A DNA stretch of 64,000 nt, taken from positions 11,473,001 through 11,537,000 of the forward strand of contig OX438748.1 in the NCBI GenBank assembly GCA_949316235.1. Reading direction: 5' to 3'. Source of the stretch: Oegoconia quadripuncta (taxonomy: Eukaryota > Arthropoda > Insecta > Lepidoptera > Autostichidae). The position numbers were made by a program, and so were the translations under genes. This document shows positions 12,801-18,800 of the stretch, in pieces. The notes beneath the pieces were generated by a model, which made no database searches, was not told the origin of the DNA, and saw nothing but the letters and a program-made list of their open reading frames with translations. Every line of letters begins with the position of its first letter. Position 1 is the first letter of the stretch.

Positions 12801-15800
12801 TCAAAATTCTATCACAATATTCTAAGATTAATTAGAATTTTACTCGTTGAAGTAATCCAGATAATTGGGTGCATATTCTGCTATGTTTTTCATATAAGTA
12901 ATGCACTACTGAAATCTCTAATTAGGGATTTTAGTACATGTAAAAAGTGTCTTAATCCAGGGTATATTCTACCTATATACTAAAATTCATCCAAATCATG
13001 AACACTTTTCGATAATTAATTATTACCCGACTGCCCCAAAAAGGAGGGTAATGTTTTTCGAGTGTATGTATGTAGATTCATATGTTACCTCCTGTAGCCT
13101 AAATGGCTTGACCGATTTAGAAGGGCAAGGTGCCTTTTGATTCGTCTTGATCACTAGAGTGCCTTAGATATATTTTATGGTAAAAAATCCAACATGGCGC
13201 CTGCAAAATACAAAATATGCTGTCGAGTTTTTTTGGTTTTTAAATACTTAAATAGTTATTAGTTACAGCAATTACTTAAGCAAAAGCAAAATGTAACATC
13301 TCAAAACATTCATACTTAATTTATATTATGCAAAGTTTATCTGTTTCTGAAAATGCAACGGGCCACAAAAGTGCATGGACAACTCCAGTACAGATGATTT
13401 AGATTTGTCAGCAAACGACTTTCTCAATCACAAATTTTGTTAATATATTAATTCTGTGATAAAGTGCCCCACTTTGACACGGAGGTGAAATATGTCCCTG
13501 GGTTAACAATTATATCATATTTGCGAGGTTAAAATTAACTTTTGCCCCGCAATTAAATCCTGCGAATCTACGCAGACGGCAGTAGCGGACGGAAGGCTAA
13601 AAATAATTAATTGGGTAATTAATTATATAGCCGCTACTTAGGAAATTTTTATAACTTTTCCTTGTATTTAATATAATTTTATGTAATATAATTAATTACT
13701 TTGAGCGGAACTAAAAAGACTTAATTATATCTACTAACTATATCTACTACTCTTATATCTACTAACTTAAAATTATAAAGTTCCTCGTTCATAACAAAAT
13801 TAAGTGCTTTTTAACACAGTCAGTTTTTACGGTGGAATCTATATTTATTAACCAATCAACTACAGTGACATCCTAAACATCTAAGACCTAAACGTTCTTG
13901 TATTCGAAACATTTCGAAATATGCAGAAATGCATACGTGACCTATCACCCGTCACGTTATGGAAATGATATCAGGCCTACCTGATATCACGTGACGGGTG
14001 ATCCTGTCGCCGATAAAACGTGCCAGTCTATAATGTTTTTAGAGACTACCTCTTAGTCGTCTTTTACGACAACCTAGGGATGTGACGGGTATTTACGTGC
14101 CAGAAACTACAGCAACTTTCGTCTATTATAAATTCTATGAAATATAGTCCAATCTAACAAATAAACATATAAATATTTCACATTTATAATATTAATTAGA
14201 TTATAAGTTTGGATGTTTATTTATTGCATTCACGGCGAAACGGATGAATGGATTTGGATGGAATTTGGTATATAGGTAGAATATACCCTGAATTTCTTAT
14301 CGTGATAAAGTGAGTAGTTCCCGCGGGATAAACAAATAAAACATACCTGCGATAAAATAATTCCACGCAGGCGAAGTCGCGGGCAAGTAGCTAGTAGAGC
14401 GATATAATCTACAATTATGTCGGCTATATATTATGATTTAAACGGCAGCATTTGGGCATTCAATACAAACTTTCAAGTCAAATTTTTCCGAAATTAATAA
14501 ACCGATTCTAATGAAATTTTATACGTATAAGCAGGATACATAGATCTAAAAAGTTAATTAGTGAATTTCAAAATTTCGAATTTAAAAGAATATTTTCTGT
14601 CACTATGGAAACCTTAAAATCGCTCTAATTTAGTAACAATTCAATGCTCTTTTTCGAAAATGTTCTGTGCTAACTTATTATTCATTTCGAAAAATTTGGA
14701 CTTAAATATTATGGAATACCATGCACAATAAACCCTCTTAACTATATGTCAATTCAGAAATTCATACCCTTTATACTATCTTTTGTTTCGCTTTCTCCTT
14801 CTATGACGCAGTCACATTTGCGAATCAATTGTGATTAGACTGTATAGCAAATAAGTTTTTCATTACATGCAATACTAAACAATAAACCTGTGGTTTTCGT
14901 AAGCCGCTTCTTTTCCCACTACTGATTTTCCATTCCGAAGCGGTAGTACTTTGGACGTACTGACTGATAAATAAATGTGACCTATTTTTATTTCAGATAT
15001 GGTTTCAATTGACATTAACCAAACGATATCATGTATCTTGACTTGAAATAAATGCTTGTAGTTTGCAACATTAAGCGATTTGGCGGGATGTCATTTAGGT
15101 ATTTAACTATAATATGCCGCCGGTTAACCAAGTAGCTAGTCAATAAACTAAATAGTTAATCAAATAATCTGACTGTTACATCTAAGTCTACTTACTTGAA
15201 ATGCACAGACATAGATGAAATTTTCTTCTGAATTCACATCAAACCATATGAGATCCATCTTCAACGGTAGTCGTTCAAAGCCATGTAAAGCTGGCACTAC
15301 AATCATGTGAACTGTAACAAAAAACGCTGTCGGGTTTTACATCGGAGAAATGTATAAATTATTTTATATACTTCTCAGTATCTTCAATTGGGATCTTCAA
15401 GAGCAGGGTCTACTGAGATCGCGCGCTTCATTTTCGGCCACATCGTCACTTCCCATCAGGCGAGATTGTGGTCAAACGCGTATTCAGTTAACCATAAAAA
15501 AAAGTATATAAAATAATTTGTACATTTCTCCGATGTACCTTTTGAGTATTCTTCAAGTAATTAGTTGACGTCTGCATCCTAAAAGGTAGATAGGTCGCTG
15601 AGTTATCCTTGCTACGATGGCACGAATCTCATCATACAAGCTTGACGCCTTAGGGTACGCAAAATTAACTTCATTGGCATCTTCGCCATTTTCTTCGGCA
15701 TCATATAAGACAGTTAACGATACGGCTCATGATATTTTGATTAAAAGTTAGACAGTTTTTGTTTCAAAAGTTGTCATTACTAAGCTACACGAACACCATA

Positions 15801-18800
15801 TAACTAATAATATTTTATGCAACTTAGATTAGTAGAGTGATACATATTCGGGCACTATTAGTATATAATAGAATACATAATGTAACATCAAAGAGGCTAA
15901 GAAACAAAGTTGGTTAATCTGTTTCCCAAACTAATCTAGACTGTAACTCTGAGATTTACTTAAGCAAAACAAACCTATAACGTCGCAATACGTGCATATA
16001 GAGACGCCGACGTAAAGCGTTCTGGCCAGCTTCACAGATCTCTCTCGCATCTCCGTGTGAATCGGTTGAAAGTAATGAGGCTTCGCGTTGACGAGCTGAT
16101 CGATCAATTGCGTGAATTGCTCGCGTCGTAAGCGCAGGTCTAACAGCTTGAGAGAGGTCAGTAATTCCGTAAGGATTAGGTTCACACTGGAATGAAAGTT
16201 TTTGCGTCAAATTAAAGCATGTACCACCAAGGCCGTACTTTTTTTTACCTTTCACGCGCTAAACTAAACTTCACTTAGCAAGACGAAAGAGGTTGATAGA
16301 TATTTCAGGAGGTTTGGTTATATATGTCATTAGAAATTTAGTTACATTCTATGTTAGAAGGAAAGTACTCATAGTAATCGCTTAATTGTCAACAAGAAAT
16401 TAACACAGATTGTCTATTATATTATCAGGGATTTACTATACTTGCGTGCAAGTACTTTCACTCACGTTCTCAGTGCAAAATCGAATTATCGTTATATTCA
16501 AAAAAGGTAAATATGAAATTATATAACGCCAAAAATTGGCCCTAGCCCGGCAGAGTAGAATAAAACCAACCCTCTCTTATGTAAAGCTAATCTGCTATAC
16601 AGGGCGTCCCAAAGTTATGGGACATGAAGGGGAAGTACCTTAAATATTGTAGATAGTGAATTTTGCTCAAAGAAGACTTTATGTTATTTTTAAAAGTTAG
16701 TAATTCTGCATTCATAGATTTTCTAAAAATTACTTGCTTCGGCTGGGAATCGAACCGACTTAAATGTGAAAAAAAAACACCCTACTTTTATGATGCCAAT
16801 CGAAAGAATAGCTAAAAAATAATAACTCTGCCTAAGTAACATAGTATTTTAAAAGAAAGGAACAACATAAAATGATTGAGTCAAATTTCAAGAAAGTTAT
16901 TTATTGCCGACGACGTTCGAAAAGTAGCGATATTATCATTCCAAAGATAGCATTGATTATTCGTAAATAAGTACCCACTTCATAAAATAGGTACTAACAT
17001 AGTTTTCCTTATTATAAGTGCACGTGTAGATGAAATGATAAAACTTGTATTTCAATACGTCCTCTGTAAGCTAGACAGAAGGCAAATTAAAAACAAAAAT
17101 AAATAATTTATAATTTGAAAATGGAACAGTTTATGACAGCGTTTGTTTGAATGCATACTTTTTAAGATATTTTAAAAAGAAGTGATATTTTTAAATGTTG
17201 TTCTTAAATTTGAAAATGGAACAGTATGTGCGAGCGTTTGTTTTTCGGATATTGATCTGTTTAGTCTCAATTCACTTACACAAGTGTTATTGTGTTAATT
17301 TATTGCGAACATGGCATATCAAGTAAGTTTTGATCTAATGGAAGCATATTTTTTGAACGATAAAGATATCTCTAGAAGTTTGCGGTGGTATGGCGTAAAA
17401 TATCCTGATAGACAAATACCGTCTCGTAAAGTTTTGAAAAGGCTTGTGAACAATTTGAAAACTCTGGGACGTTTCGATAAACGCCCAAGAGAACCACAGC
17501 AAGAAAACCATACGATCAACGACGAAGAACTTGGTATTTTAATTTACTTTTCGGCTTTTCCGAAAGCATCGGTGAGAGAAGGAGAACATGAAATTGGAGT
17601 TTCAAAAAGTAAAATACACCGTGTATTAAAAAAACACGGTTTTAAGAGTTATGTTGAAGGACGATTGGTTCAAAAATTACTTCCGGGCGATACAGAAAGG
17701 AGAAAAAATTTCTGTCTTGATATCCAGGCACGATTGCTCGAAGATCCAAATTTTTTGGATAATATTATTTGGACAGACGAATCTAACTTTAGCAATAACG
17801 GTATGTATAACCGCAACAATAATCGTATTTGGTCTAAAGAAAATCCCCTACGAGTGACTGAAACTAATAACCAAGTGCGTTTTTCACTCAACTGTTGGTG
17901 CGGACTTTTAAAAAACCGGGTTTTCTTAATCCATTTTTACCAAGGAACCTTGAACACAGAAAAGTATTTAGGAATACTTCAAATTTTAAGGGATAAGATA
18001 AGAAACCATTCCGCGGCGGAGCAAGAAAACTTAATTTTCCAACAAGATGGAGCTCCGGCTCATAATAGTCGGAGAGCAGCAGATTTTCTAAATGAATGTT
18101 TTCCTACATGGATTGGTACAAATGGACCGATTAGATGGCCGGCCAGATCCCCGGACCTCACACCATTAGATTTCTTCTTTTGGGGATACGTGAAAGATAT
18201 GCTATACAAAAAGCGATACGAGAACGTAGGCGAGTTGCAAACAGAATTGTGCCATATCACATCGAGTGTTCACCATAAAATGATTAGAAAATCAACAGGC
18301 AGCGGGCTCATTAAAAGATTGGCGATTTGCGTAAGACAAGAGGGATCACATTTTGAGCATTTAATTAATTAATTTACAAAAAAATACCTACTTAATTGAC
18401 TACGGCAGTTTCATGTATGTTTTTTATTTGATTAAAATGATTAATTTCACGTTGTTCCTTTCTTTTAAAATACTATGTTACTTAGGCAGAGTTATTATTT
18501 TTTAGCTATTCTTTCGATTGGCATCATAAAAGTAGGGTGTTTTTTTTTTCACATTTGAGTCGGTTCGATTCCCAGCCGAAGCAAATAATTTTTAGAAAAT
18601 CTATGAATGCAGAATTACTAACTTTTAAAAATAACATAAAGTCTTCTTTGAGCAAAATTCACTATCTACGATATTTAAGGTACTTCCCCTTCATGTCCCA
18701 TAACTTTGGGACGCCCTGTATAAAGCGATAAAGCGAGAAGTTCCCGTCGGTGTAGTTATTTTACCGCCAGAGTGGCCCTTATAAATTTGGTGAAGGTTAG

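Larger units (their letters stand above)
16600..18718 (+). mobile_element. Mariner-like transposon, copy A, complete
   Basis: 2119 bp with TA (TATA on both sides) target duplication and long inverted termini (267/268 bp) starting CAGGGCGTCCCAAAGTTATG. It carries one intact transposase gene. It lies in intron 1 of the odorant receptor gene, in antisense direction to it. Nearly identical to copy B, which is inverted, so insertion of at least one of them is recent. The termini contain a pol III B-box-like word. Confidence 0.95.

Noticed and set aside
18537..18731. Open frames of about 63-71 codons in the mariner termini (also at 57162-57377 and 59134-59325)
   Set aside because: They lie wholly within terminal inverted repeats, start in a poly-T run and are not part of the transposase; chance frames copied with the termini.
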